A stretch of 64,000 nucleotides of DNA from Rhodovastum atsumiense (GTDB lineage: Bacteria; Pseudomonadota; Alphaproteobacteria; Acetobacterales; Acetobacteraceae). A program made the position numbers and the translations under genes. The number at the start of each line of letters is the position of its first letter. Position 1 is the first letter of the stretch. The DNA is taken from contig NZ_OW485601.1 in the NCBI RefSeq assembly GCF_937425535.1, positions 239,001 through 303,000 on the forward strand, written 5' to 3'. This document shows, in pieces, positions 43,428 through 51,833 of this stretch. The notes below the pieces were generated by a model. The model saw nothing but the letters and a program-made list of their open reading frames with translations, was not told the DNA's origin and ran no database searches.

Positions 43428-44876
43428 ATGACCGCACATGCCTTCCTGCCCGCCCTTGCCGCCGAGAAGCTACGTGCCGAGTTGCGCGGCATCCTCGGTG
43501 CATCGCATGTGCTGACCGATGCTGACGCCCTGCCCTTCCTCACCGACCAGCGTGGCCAGTTGACCGGCCGCGCAGTTGCCGTGGTGCGCCCGGCCAACAC
43601 CGCGGAGGTCGCACAGGTGGTGGCGCTGTGTGCGCGGCATGGGACGCCCATCGTGCCGCAGGGTGGCAATACCGGCCTGTGCGGCGGCGCCACCCCGGAC
43701 GACAGCGGCCGGGCCGTGCTGCTTTCGCTTGCGCGCCTGAACCGTATCCGCAGCATCGATACCGAGAATGACAGCCTGGTGGCGGAAGCCGGCTGCGTGC
43801 TCGCCGCGGTGCAGGCGGCCGCGAACGAAGCCGGCCGGCTGTTCCCGCTCAGCCTGGGTTCGGAAGGCAGTTGCACGATCGGTGGCAATCTCGGCACCAA
43901 TGCCGGCGGCACCCAGGTCCTGCGCTATGGCAATGCCCGGCAACTGACGCTGGGCCTGGAGGTGGTCACGCCGTCCGGCGAGATCTGGGACGGGCTGAAG
44001 GGATTGCGCAAGGACAATACCGGGTACGACCTGCGCGACCTCTATATCGGCAGCGAGGGCACGCTCGGCATCATCACCGCGGCGACGTTGCGTCTTTTCC
44101 CACAGCCGGCGGCCGAACGCACCGCCTTTGTCGCCTTCCCGTCCCTACCCGCCGCGGTGGAGTTCCTCGCCGTGGCCCGTATCGGCCTCGGCGAGTCCTT
44201 GACGGCCTTCGAGGTCATCAGCTCGACCTGTCTCGATCTGGTCCGCCGCCATATCCCGCAGGCATCCTTTCCCGGAGACGCGGAAGAGCGCTCTGCCCCG
44301 TGGCACGCCCTGGTGGAAATCGGCGGCAGCGACGACGAATCCGCAACAGCCCAGAGGCTCGAGCGGGTGCTGGCCAACGCGCTGGAACGCGGCCTGCTGC
44401 GCAACGCGGTAATCGCCTCCAGCATCGCGCAGAGCCAGGCCCTGTGGCATCTGCGCGACGCCCTGCTCGGCGAGGCTTTGCGACGGGCGGGCGGCGCGAC
44501 CAGCCACGACATCTCGGTGCCGGTATCACGCATTCCTGCCTTCATCGTGGAAGCCGAGGCCAGGTTGCAGCGCCTGGTGCCTGGGGTACAGATCTACGCC
44601 TTCGGCCATCTCGGCGACGGTAACCTGCATTACAACGCGCTGCCGCCGGCGGAATTGCGCTCCCCGCAGACACATGAACAGCTTCGCCGCCTGGTGCATG
44701 ACGCCGCAGTCGCGCAGGGAGGCTCCATCAGCGCCGAGCATGGGCTCGGGCAGGTCAAGAACAAGGAATTGGCGCGCTACAAGAGCACCGTGGAACTGCA
44801 ACTGATGCGGGCGATCAAGGCCGCACTCGACCCGCAGGGGCTGATGAACCCCGGCAAGGTGCTGCCGCCCGGGTGA
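43428..44876 (+). CDS. FAD-linked D-2-hydroxyacid dehydrogenase (GlcD/D2HGDH-like)
   Basis: A 482-residue VAO-family flavoprotein. The FAD region is PQGGNTGLCGGATPDDSG with GSEGSCTIGGNLGTNAGG, and the C-terminal FAD_oxidase domain has YAFGHLGDGNLHYN and SAEHGLGQVKNKEL. The family oxidises D-lactate, D-2-hydroxyglutarate and similar acids. Beside methionine-related genes, D-2-hydroxy-4-methylthiobutanoate is an attractive substrate because its keto acid feeds methionine, but this is inference. It follows aapM by 78 bp. Confidence 0.85.
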   Translation: MTAHAFLPALAAEKLRAELRGILGASHVLTDADALPFLTDQRGQLTGRAVAVVRPANTAEVAQVVALCARHGTPIVPQGGNTGLCGGATPDDSGRAVLLSLARLNRIRSIDTENDSLVAEAGCVLAAVQAAANEAGRLFPLSLGSEGSCTIGGNLGTNAGGTQVLRYGNARQLTLGLEVVTPSGEIWDGLKGLRKDNTGYDLRDLYIGSEGTLGIITAATLRLFPQPAAERTAFVAFPSLPAAVEFLAVARIGLGESLTAFEVISSTCLDLVRRHIPQASFPGDAEERSAPWHALVEIGGSDDESATAQRLERVLANALERGLLRNAVIASSIAQSQALWHLRDALLGEALRRAGGATSHDISVPVSRIPAFIVEAEARLQRLVPGVQIYAFGHLGDGNLHYNALPPAELRSPQTHEQLRRLVHDAAVAQGGSISAEHGLGQVKNKELARYKSTVELQLMRAIKAALDPQGLMNPGKVLPPG

Positions 44877-45100
44877 TTGTCCGGACTTCCTCCCTGTGCC
44901 TGTCCGGAAAAGGTCGTCTCCTGGCCGTCCACCTCCTGGGCAGGCACCTGTTTCCGTGACGAGCGGGGGGGGGAGTGCCAGACTCCATCTCCTTGGGGCA
45001 GAAGACGGGCAATATCCGTGGCAAACGTGGAATGCGACCATGCCCGGTTCCAGGGCCGGACCGCCCTGCCCCCTGCGTTCCCGGGGACAGTGAACCGGCC

Positions 45101-46480
45101 ATGACGCCGCAACGCGCCGCCATGGAATACGCAGATGGCCTGCCCGCGCCGCAACGCCGGCGTGCGATGCTGACCATCGCGATCGCCCTCGCCATGGCAG
45201 TGGTCGGCAGCGCGATCGCCAATGTTGCCCTGCCCGCGATGGCACATGATCTCGGGGCGCGGCCGGCCGAGGCGGTGTGGGTGGTCAATGCCTACCAGAT
45301 CGCCGTGCTGATGACCCTGCTGCCCTTTGCCTCGCTGGGGGATATCCATGGCCTGGCACGGGTCTTTGGCATCGGGCTCGCCGTGTTCACCGCTGCCTCG
45401 CTGGCCTGCGCCATGGCACCGAGCATGGGCGCGCTGATCGCCGCGCGCGTGGTGCAGGGGCTTGGCGCCGCGGGGATGATGAGCGTCAACGTGGCGCTGG
45501 TGCGGGCCACGTTTCCGGCACGGATGTTCGGGCGCGGGCTTGGGATGAATTCGCTGATCGTCGCCGCCTCGTTGGCGGCGGGTCCGTCGGTGGCGGCGGC
45601 GGTGCTGGCTGTCGCCGACTGGCCCTGGCTGTTCGCGCTCAACCTGCCCTTCGGGCTGACCGCGCTGGCCATGTTGCGAAGCCTGCCGCAAAGCCCGGCC
45701 TCCGGACACGGCTTCGATCTGCCGAGCGCGGTCATGAGCGCGGCCACGTTCGGCCTGTTCACGACCGGACTCAACGGGCTGAGCCATGGCGAGGCGGCGC
45801 CGCTGGTGGTGCTGCAATTCGTCGCCACGTTCGGGCTGGGGGGCATGTTCGTTCGCCGCCAACTGATGCTGGCCCAGCCGATGCTCCCCATCCAGATGTT
45901 CCGGCGGCCGGTCTTTGCCCTTTCCGTGGCAACCTCGGTTTGCTCGTTCCTGGCGCAGACTCTTGCCTCGGTCGCATTGCCGTTCGGGTTCATCGTCATG
46001 ATGGGGCGCTCGCAGGCCGAAGCCGGGCTGATGATGACCGCCTGGCCGGTTGCGGTGGCCGTGGTGGCACCGTTGTCGGGATGGTTGTCCGATCGGGCCT
46101 CGGCGGGGTTGCTGGGTGGGATCGGCCTGATGGTGATGACGCTGGGCCTGGCGCTGTTGGCGACGATGCCGGCCGATGCCTCGCTGGCGGCGGTGACATG
46201 GCGGATGGCGCTGGCAGGCGTGGGCACCGCGCTGTTCCAGTCCCCCAATAACCGGCAAATGCTGAGTGCAATCCCTCGCGAACAGAGCGGCGCCGGCAGC
46301 GGTATCCTGGCCACCGCCCGGCTGCTGGGGCAGACGGGTGGTGCGGCCCTGGTCAGCCTGGTGTTCGCGTTGACCGAGGCGGCCGGGGTCGGCCGCGGCG
46401 TACTGGCGGCTCTGATGCTGGCGGTTGGCTTCGGCGCGCTGGGGGCCGTGCTGAGTTCATTGCGCCTGATGCGGCGTTGA
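45101..46480 (+). CDS. MFS drug-efflux-type transporter (DHA2/EmrB-like)
   Basis: A 459-residue membrane protein with about 14 hydrophobic segments. The DHA2 motif A region is LGDIHGLARVFGIG, and motif C is GPSVAAAVLAVADWPWLFALNLPFG. Such proteins export hydrophobic toxic compounds by proton antiport. ATG 45101 is chosen; ATG 45122 is also possible. The 224 bp between it and the previous gene hold no other frame. It might export thiols or other by-products, but nothing in the sequence shows this. Confidence 0.85.
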   Translation: MTPQRAAMEYADGLPAPQRRRAMLTIAIALAMAVVGSAIANVALPAMAHDLGARPAEAVWVVNAYQIAVLMTLLPFASLGDIHGLARVFGIGLAVFTAASLACAMAPSMGALIAARVVQGLGAAGMMSVNVALVRATFPARMFGRGLGMNSLIVAASLAAGPSVAAAVLAVADWPWLFALNLPFGLTALAMLRSLPQSPASGHGFDLPSAVMSAATFGLFTTGLNGLSHGEAAPLVVLQFVATFGLGGMFVRRQLMLAQPMLPIQMFRRPVFALSVATSVCSFLAQTLASVALPFGFIVMMGRSQAEAGLMMTAWPVAVAVVAPLSGWLSDRASAGLLGGIGLMVMTLGLALLATMPADASLAAVTWRMALAGVGTALFQSPNNRQMLSAIPREQSGAGSGILATARLLGQTGGAALVSLVFALTEAAGVGRGVLAALMLAVGFGALGAVLSSLRLMRR

Positions 46481-46535
46481 GCGACGGAACCGGCCCTCCC
46501 TGACAGGTGGCCCGATGCGCAAAATTTAACAGTTA

Positions 46536-46564
46536 TTTCTCGTTAAAATTACTAATTACTTGAC
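46536..46564 (+). promoter_or_regulatory. Shared upstream motif TTTCTCGTTAA...TTAC...TTGAC (copy B)
   Basis: TTTCTCGTTAAAATTAC at 46536-46552 is followed by TAATTACTTGAC. It matches the motif in front of the DUF1847 gene (17436-17460) in the first eleven bases, then in TTAC, AATT and TTGAC in the same order. It lies about 150-180 bp before ATG 46717. TTGACA at 46560-46565 could also be a -35. Confidence 0.45.
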
Positions 46565-46716
46565 ATGGATGGATACCAGACCAAATCTCCAGCCGGCTGG
46601 GCGGTCGGTCCGGCAGACCCTGCAATGGACCCTCCTGCGATGTTGTGCCCGTCGTTGGCCCACCAAACGCCTGCGTCCCCGTCCTTCACAGCCGATCGAC
46701 CGGGCACGATCCTGCC

Positions 46717-47883
46717 ATGGTGAATCCGGTCTTCGCCGATGGCCGCACCTCGGCCTTCGAGGCGATGTCGCGGCTGGCCATCGAACTCGGTGCCATCAAT
46801 CTTGGCCAGGGCTTTCCGGAAGCACTGGAACCGCCCGAGCTGATCGAAGTCGCCGCCGCGGCCCTGCACAGCGGCCCGCACCAATATCCGCCGATGCTCG
46901 GCCTGCCCACCCTGCGCCAGGCCGTCGCCGAGGCCAATCTGCGCTTCCAGGGCATCCACACGGACTGGGCCACCGAGGTGCTGGTCACGTCCGGCGCCAC
47001 CGAAGCTCTGGCGTCCTCCTTCCTGGGGCTGCTGGAGACGGGCGACGAGGTGATCGTCTTCCAGCCGGCCTATGACAGCTATGGCAGCATGATCCGGCGG
47101 GCCGGCGGCGTTCCCGTGCCGGTGCGCCTCGATCCGCCCGACTGGACGCTGCCGCGGGAACGGATCATCGCCGCGATCACCCCGCGCACCCGTGCAGTGG
47201 TGATCAACACGCCGATGAATCCCTGCGGCAAGATCTTCGATGACGCCGAACTGGCCTTCCTGGCCGGGCTGCTGGAACGCCACGATCTGGTCGCCATCTG
47301 CGACGAGGTCTACGAGCACCTGACATTCGACGGCCGCCGCCACCGCTCGCTGATGACGCTGCCGGAGGCCCGCGGGCGCTGCCTGCGCATCGGCTCGGCC
47401 GGCAAGAGCTTCTCGGTGACGGGATGGAAGGTCGGCTATCTGACCGCAGCGCCGGCGCTGCTCGGGCCGGTGGCGCGGGCGCACCATTACCTGACCTTCA
47501 CCGTGCCGCCGGCCTTGCAGGTCGCGGTGGCCGCGGGGCTGCGCCTCGGCGACGCCTATTTCGACGGCCTGCGCACCACGCTGCAGGAACGGCGGGAGCG
47601 GCTGGCGAGCGGTCTGCGCGCGGCCGGGTTCACGGTGCTTGATTGTCCAGCCACGTATTTCCTCTGCGTCGATATCAGTGCGCAGGCGGCCACGGAGGAT
47701 GATGTCGCGTTCTGCGACCAACTGCTGCGTGAATCCGGCGTCGCGGCGATTCCGGTCAGTACCTTCTATGCCGAGCGCGACATGCACCGCCTGATCCGGT
47801 TCTGTTTCGCCAAACGGGCTGAGACGTTGAACGAAGCGGCGTCACGCCTGCGCGCCTGGGGCAATCACCGCGCTGCCGCCTGA
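46717..47883 (+). CDS. Methionine aminotransferase-like PLP enzyme (YbdL/KAT-like)
   Basis: A 388-residue class I aminotransferase. Key blocks are INLGQGFPEALEPP, VTSGATEALASSFLG, NTPMNPCGKIF, CDEVYEHLTFDG and the PLP lysine in GSAGKSFSVTGWKVGY. This is the YbdL/kynurenine aminotransferase branch, whose bacterial members transaminate methionine and aromatic amino acids. The next gene is a methionine gamma-lyase-like enzyme 90 bp away, which supports a methionine role. The start at 46717 matches the family N-terminus; ATG 46645 adds an unlikely leader. Confidence 0.85.
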   Translation: MVNPVFADGRTSAFEAMSRLAIELGAINLGQGFPEALEPPELIEVAAAALHSGPHQYPPMLGLPTLRQAVAEANLRFQGIHTDWATEVLVTSGATEALASSFLGLLETGDEVIVFQPAYDSYGSMIRRAGGVPVPVRLDPPDWTLPRERIIAAITPRTRAVVINTPMNPCGKIFDDAELAFLAGLLERHDLVAICDEVYEHLTFDGRRHRSLMTLPEARGRCLRIGSAGKSFSVTGWKVGYLTAAPALLGPVARAHHYLTFTVPPALQVAVAAGLRLGDAYFDGLRTTLQERRERLASGLRAAGFTVLDCPATYFLCVDISAQAATEDDVAFCDQLLRESGVAAIPVSTFYAERDMHRLIRFCFAKRAETLNEAASRLRAWGNHRAAA

Positions 47884-47973
47884 TCCAGGCAGGTCCGCAT
47901 CGACACGCAACATGCAGGCTGTCAGGCCGGATTCCGGCAGCAGCCACGGCACCGGCATGAAAGTAATCCCGGC

Positions 47974-49188
47974 ATGACCACGTCCGATTCCAACCGCCGA
48001 CCTCATGGCTTCGCCACCCGCGCCATCCATGTCGGATACGATCCCGCCAGCGCCCATGGCGCGCTGACGCCACCGGTGTTCATGACGTCGACCTATGCCT
48101 TCGAGACGGTCGAGGACGGGCTGGCGATCTCCTCCGGCGAAAAGCCCGGCTATGTCTATGGTCGGACACGGAACCCGACCCAGACGATCCTGGAAACACG
48201 CATCGCCGACCTCGAGGGCGCAGAGGCGGGACTTGCCCTGGCCTCCGGCATGGCCGCGATCTCGGCCACGCTGTGGACGCTGCTCGGCGCCGGGGACCGG
48301 GTGGTGATCGACCAGACGCTCTATGGCAACAGCTACGTCTTCTTCACCCGTGGCCTGACCCGCTTCGGCGTATCCGTGACGGTCGCCGACCTGACCGACC
48401 CGGACGACTTTGCACAGGCGCTGCGCACCCGGCCGAAGCTGGTCTATTTCGAGACGCCCGCCAATCCCAATCTGCGCGTGATCGACATCGCCGCAGTGGC
48501 CGCGCAGGCGCACGCGGCGGGGGCGCGGGTCATCGTCGACAACACGTTTGCGACCCCGGTGCTGCAGCGCCCGATCGAGCTGGGCGCTGACCTGGTGGTG
48601 CATTCAGCCACCAAGTTCCTCGGCGGCCATGGCGATCTGCTCGGCGGCGTCGTGGTCGGCAGCCAGACCGACATCGCCCAGATCCGCGGCCACGGCCTGC
48701 GCTATCTCACCGGCGCGACGATGGCACCGCTGACGGCCTTCCTGCTGCTGCGCGGGCTGAAGACGCTGGAGCTGCGGGTGCAGCGCCATTCCGCCTCGGC
48801 CATGGCGGTCGCCGCCACGCTCGCGGCACATCCGGCGGTGCGGCAAGTCTTCTATCCCGGCCTGCTGGCGAGCCCGTTCCATCCCATCGCTGCGCGGCAG
48901 ATGCGCGCCTTTGGCGGCCTGCTCGCCTGTGAGCTTTCAGGCGGCATTGAGGCAGGTCGCCATTTCATGAACCAACTGACCCTGGCCCACCGGGCGGTGA
49001 GCCTGGGAGATGCCGAAACCCTGGTGCAGCATCCGGCCAGCATGACCCATGCCGCCTATCCGCCCGAGGAACGGCACCGGCACGGCATCTCGGACGGGCT
49101 GATCCGGCTCTCGATCGGCCTCGAGACCCCGGAGGACATCATCGAGGACATCCTGCAGGCGCTCGAGGCCAGCCAGCAACGCGGCTGA
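47974..49188 (+). CDS. Methionine gamma-lyase-like PLP enzyme
   Basis: A 404-residue Cys/Met-metabolism enzyme. The cofactor loop is VYGRTRNPTQ, and the PLP lysine is in VHSATKFLGGHGD. The C-terminal half (AVSLGDAETLVQHPASMTHAAYPPEER, HGISDGLIRLSIGLE) closely follows methionine gamma-lyases, which split methionine to methanethiol, ammonia and 2-oxobutanoate. The active-site cysteine of typical lyases (LYGCT) is asparagine here (LYGNS), so substrate preference may differ; O-succinylhomoserine sulfhydrylase or cystathionine gamma-synthase activity is the alternative. It follows the aminotransferase gene and precedes the convergent polysaccharide cluster. Confidence 0.8.
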   Translation: MTTSDSNRRPHGFATRAIHVGYDPASAHGALTPPVFMTSTYAFETVEDGLAISSGEKPGYVYGRTRNPTQTILETRIADLEGAEAGLALASGMAAISATLWTLLGAGDRVVIDQTLYGNSYVFFTRGLTRFGVSVTVADLTDPDDFAQALRTRPKLVYFETPANPNLRVIDIAAVAAQAHAAGARVIVDNTFATPVLQRPIELGADLVVHSATKFLGGHGDLLGGVVVGSQTDIAQIRGHGLRYLTGATMAPLTAFLLLRGLKTLELRVQRHSASAMAVAATLAAHPAVRQVFYPGLLASPFHPIAARQMRAFGGLLACELSGGIEAGRHFMNQLTLAHRAVSLGDAETLVQHPASMTHAAYPPEERHRHGISDGLIRLSIGLETPEDIIEDILQALEASQQRG

Positions 49189-49225
49189 CCTCGACAGGCT
49201 GAGGTGGCCCCCGATCTCCGGTCAC

Positions 49226-50935
49226 TCAGAGATCATTGCGAATACCGACGGTGACAATGTTCGTTACGCCCTTCGAGAGTCCCGTTGGCTCGTTGGAGTA
49301 GCTGTACTGCAGCCGCAGGCGTGTCGCGTCGCTCAGCGCGTAGGTCACTGAGACCGAGCCGACGAACAGATTGGTATCCCCGGCCTTGGTGGAATTGGTG
49401 CCACTGCGCGTGCCGTACTCCAAAAAGGTGTTGAGGCGCAGGTTGGAATTTACGTCGTGCTCCCAGCGGATCGAGCCGAGCAAATCCCTCCCGGGCGCGA
49501 AATTGAAGCGTGGGCCCGAATTCGGAGCAAAGCCGATCGGCTTTTGTCGCCGGTAGGTGCCCGTCAGCGCGATGGTATCGCGATCGAACAGCAGCGCCGC
49601 ACTGACCGAACCATTCGTCGTCCGGTAGAGCACGTTGTTCAATTGCGAGCCAAAGAAGTTATTACTTAACAGCAGCGGCGCGCCGGTCACCGGATCAACG
49701 GGGTTACCAAACGGATCAAGAATCGAGGAATTGACTGCATCCTGCAGGTCCTGCAGCGCGGAAGTCACGTCCTCGCTATATCGCGCATAGAAGCGGAGAC
49801 GCTCTGTCACAGCGTAGCTTGAGTCCAGGCGCAGCGCGGTGACGCCGTACTGCCGGCCGTAGGTTACGATCACTGAACTGTCGGGCTTGGGCGCCCAGCG
49901 GAATCCCCCCCGCCAGACGCCCTCGTTCACTCGGTAAGGAGGCACGGTGTGGTAGGCAATGTCCTCGTAGCCCGTCGTGGCAAGCACGGTAAAGCTGCGT
50001 GTTATGCCGTAGCCAAGATCAAGCAGGATGGTATTGCGGTGAGCGTTTTGTGACACACCGGTGCCGTCCATCTGCGTTGCCGAGGCGGTGAGCGCCGCCG
50101 ATGTGCGCCCGAAAGCAGGCCCCAGTGCCAAGACCATGAACTCACGCAGAGAGTTCATGTACTCATAGGAATTGCTGCTCGCCGCGGTCGTCGACAGGGT
50201 TTTGCTGAGGGGATCCTGAGAAGTGTAGCTGAGCCTCGTGCCGATTTCGGCCGTCAGTATGTCGCCAAACTGTTCGCGCAGGTATGGCGTTGCTGCAAAG
50301 CTGTATGTTTGGTTGGCCGACTGGCGGTTCAGTATCGTCGTGCCGCTCGGACCAACCCCGCCCAGCGTGGACTGCACCACACCAAAACCTTGCAGATCAA
50401 TGAAGGCATGCTCCGGCCACAGGATGAGGTGAGCGTTCGCATCAAAGTTGTTATCGAACCCGTTCTGGCCTGAGACATTCGTGTAGTACTGCAGCGTCGG
50501 GGCCAGGTTGATGGTGCCCCGGATGCGGTCCGCGTTAGCGTTCACAAGGAGTGTGGGCTCGAAGACGCCAATCCAACTGTCGCGAGCCTTGCCGCCTCCC
50601 GCCGGCGCCGCGTCGGTCCAGGCGCCGGCAAGGCCTATGGACGGCGAGATCTGCCAGGCCGGCGCTATCTTCTTCTCTGCCTCGCCCTCTTCGTCAGGGG
50701 CATTCCCCTCAGTGAGGGCGCTCTCGTCCGCCGGTGCCTTGAACAGCCCCTCCACCTGCTGCCGCAGCCCTGCGCGCCCCGCGCCGATGCCCGTTTGCGC
50801 CGACCCCATGGGCTGCAGCACCCCTGGCTGCATCATGTCCTGTTGTAATCCCATAGGCTGCGCAAGCCCCACCGCCGGCCAACTGAGCGCTGCCAGCAGC
50901 ACGCCTCGCAGGGGACACCAAATGACCTGCGGCAT
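49226..50935 (-). CDS. Outer-membrane beta-barrel protein of an exopolysaccharide system
   Basis: A 569-residue protein with a signal peptide ending GLAQ, a disordered acidic linker (residues 60-90) and a long region of alternating residues ending in ...IVTVGIRNDL, typical of beta-barrels. It resembles the large barrel proteins encoded with Wzz and the tyrosine-kinase-like ATPase in PEP-CTERM/EPS export clusters. It should form or assist the outer-membrane exit for polysaccharide. It is last in the minus-strand cluster, six bp behind the ATPase gene. Confidence 0.72.
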   Translation of the reverse strand: MPQVIWCPLRGVLLAALSWPAVGLAQPMGLQQDMMQPGVLQPMGSAQTGIGAGRAGLRQQVEGLFKAPADESALTEGNAPDEEGEAEKKIAPAWQISPSIGLAGAWTDAAPAGGGKARDSWIGVFEPTLLVNANADRIRGTINLAPTLQYYTNVSGQNGFDNNFDANAHLILWPEHAFIDLQGFGVVQSTLGGVGPSGTTILNRQSANQTYSFAATPYLREQFGDILTAEIGTRLSYTSQDPLSKTLSTTAASSNSYEYMNSLREFMVLALGPAFGRTSAALTASATQMDGTGVSQNAHRNTILLDLGYGITRSFTVLATTGYEDIAYHTVPPYRVNEGVWRGGFRWAPKPDSSVIVTYGRQYGVTALRLDSSYAVTERLRFYARYSEDVTSALQDLQDAVNSSILDPFGNPVDPVTGAPLLLSNNFFGSQLNNVLYRTTNGSVSAALLFDRDTIALTGTYRRQKPIGFAPNSGPRFNFAPGRDLLGSIRWEHDVNSNLRLNTFLEYGTRSGTNSTKAGDTNLFVGSVSVTYALSDATRLRLQYSYSNEPTGLSKGVTNIVTVGIRNDL

Positions 50936-50941
50936 CCGGCG

Positions 50942-51832
50942 CTATGACTCACTGCCGTGATAATAGGCGCCGAATGTCGCGGTCGTGGTAAAGCGAACCT
51001 TGTTCAGCACCAGGCTGATGTTCCGGCACGACCGGATCAGTTCCAGCGATATGTCGATCTCGCTGCGCTGGGTTCTCCCGGCCTCAATGACCATGATCAC
51101 TTCAGCAGCAAGCGGAGCGAAGGCGACAGCGTCGCTGCTCGACAGGCAGGGGGCACAGTCGAGAACGATGATGTGGCCTGGCAGTTCGCGCGAGATCCGC
51201 TCGATCGCCGTTCCTATCGGCCGGACGACGCTGCCGTCCTCGGCCGTCGCATTGGAGGCTCCGATCGGCAGAAAATGCAGGCCCGCCACGCCGGTTTGAA
51301 ACACGAGATCGCCGAGCGACAGATTGTCGTCCGCCGCATAGTTCAGCAGTCCGGCCGCTGTGCCGACGTCGAGCAGGCTGCTCAATGAGCCCAGCTTCGT
51401 GTCGGTATCCACCAGCAACACATCGCCCAGCCAGTTGCCCGCGATGCTGGCCGCCAGATTGAAGGCGGTAAACGTCTTGCCTTCGCCCGGAATGGCAGAG
51501 GTGACCAATATCACGTTGGGCAGCGCCTCCGGCGCACGTCCTTCCCGGAGGTAGTGCAGAGCGCGCACGACAGTGACACGAAATTCCTCGGCAATGCGCG
51601 AGCGCGCCTTACCGGCCGTCGCGAGACCGCCTTTTAGCATGGCCGGCAAATCGATCCGGCGACTGCTTGGTGGGAACGGGACCGCAGTCATCGGCAGTTG
51701 CCGGTGCGTGGCGCCCTTCTCCCGTGCCAGCACCTCGTCCTGCGGCACCCCGTCGGGATCGCGGGAGGCAGCCACGTCCTCGTCAAGACGTGGCAACACA
51801 GACAGTCTCAAATTCGGAGGCTGTTTGTTCAC
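50942..51832 (-). CDS. CpsD/CapB-type tyrosine-kinase-like ATPase
   Basis: A 296-residue cytosolic protein. Walker A is SAIPGEGKTFTAFNLA, followed by Walker A-prime VLLVDTDTKLGSLSSLL and Walker B HIIVLDCAP. Such BY-kinases act with Wzz to control polysaccharide length. The C-terminus (FGAYYHGSES) has two adjacent tyrosines but no longer tyrosine cluster. It starts at GTG 51832 behind GAGGTG, one base past the wzz stop, so translation is coupled. Confidence 0.82.
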   Translation of the reverse strand: MNKQPPNLRLSVLPRLDEDVAASRDPDGVPQDEVLAREKGATHRQLPMTAVPFPPSSRRIDLPAMLKGGLATAGKARSRIAEEFRVTVVRALHYLREGRAPEALPNVILVTSAIPGEGKTFTAFNLAASIAGNWLGDVLLVDTDTKLGSLSSLLDVGTAAGLLNYAADDNLSLGDLVFQTGVAGLHFLPIGASNATAEDGSVVRPIGTAIERISRELPGHIIVLDCAPCLSSSDAVAFAPLAAEVIMVIEAGRTQRSEIDISLELIRSCRNISLVLNKVRFTTTATFGAYYHGSES

Positions 51833-51833
51833 G

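Noticed and set aside
46560-46590. Complete -35/-10 promoter after the shared motif copy B
   Set aside because: TTGACA is present, but nothing close to TATAAT lies 16-18 bases downstream.
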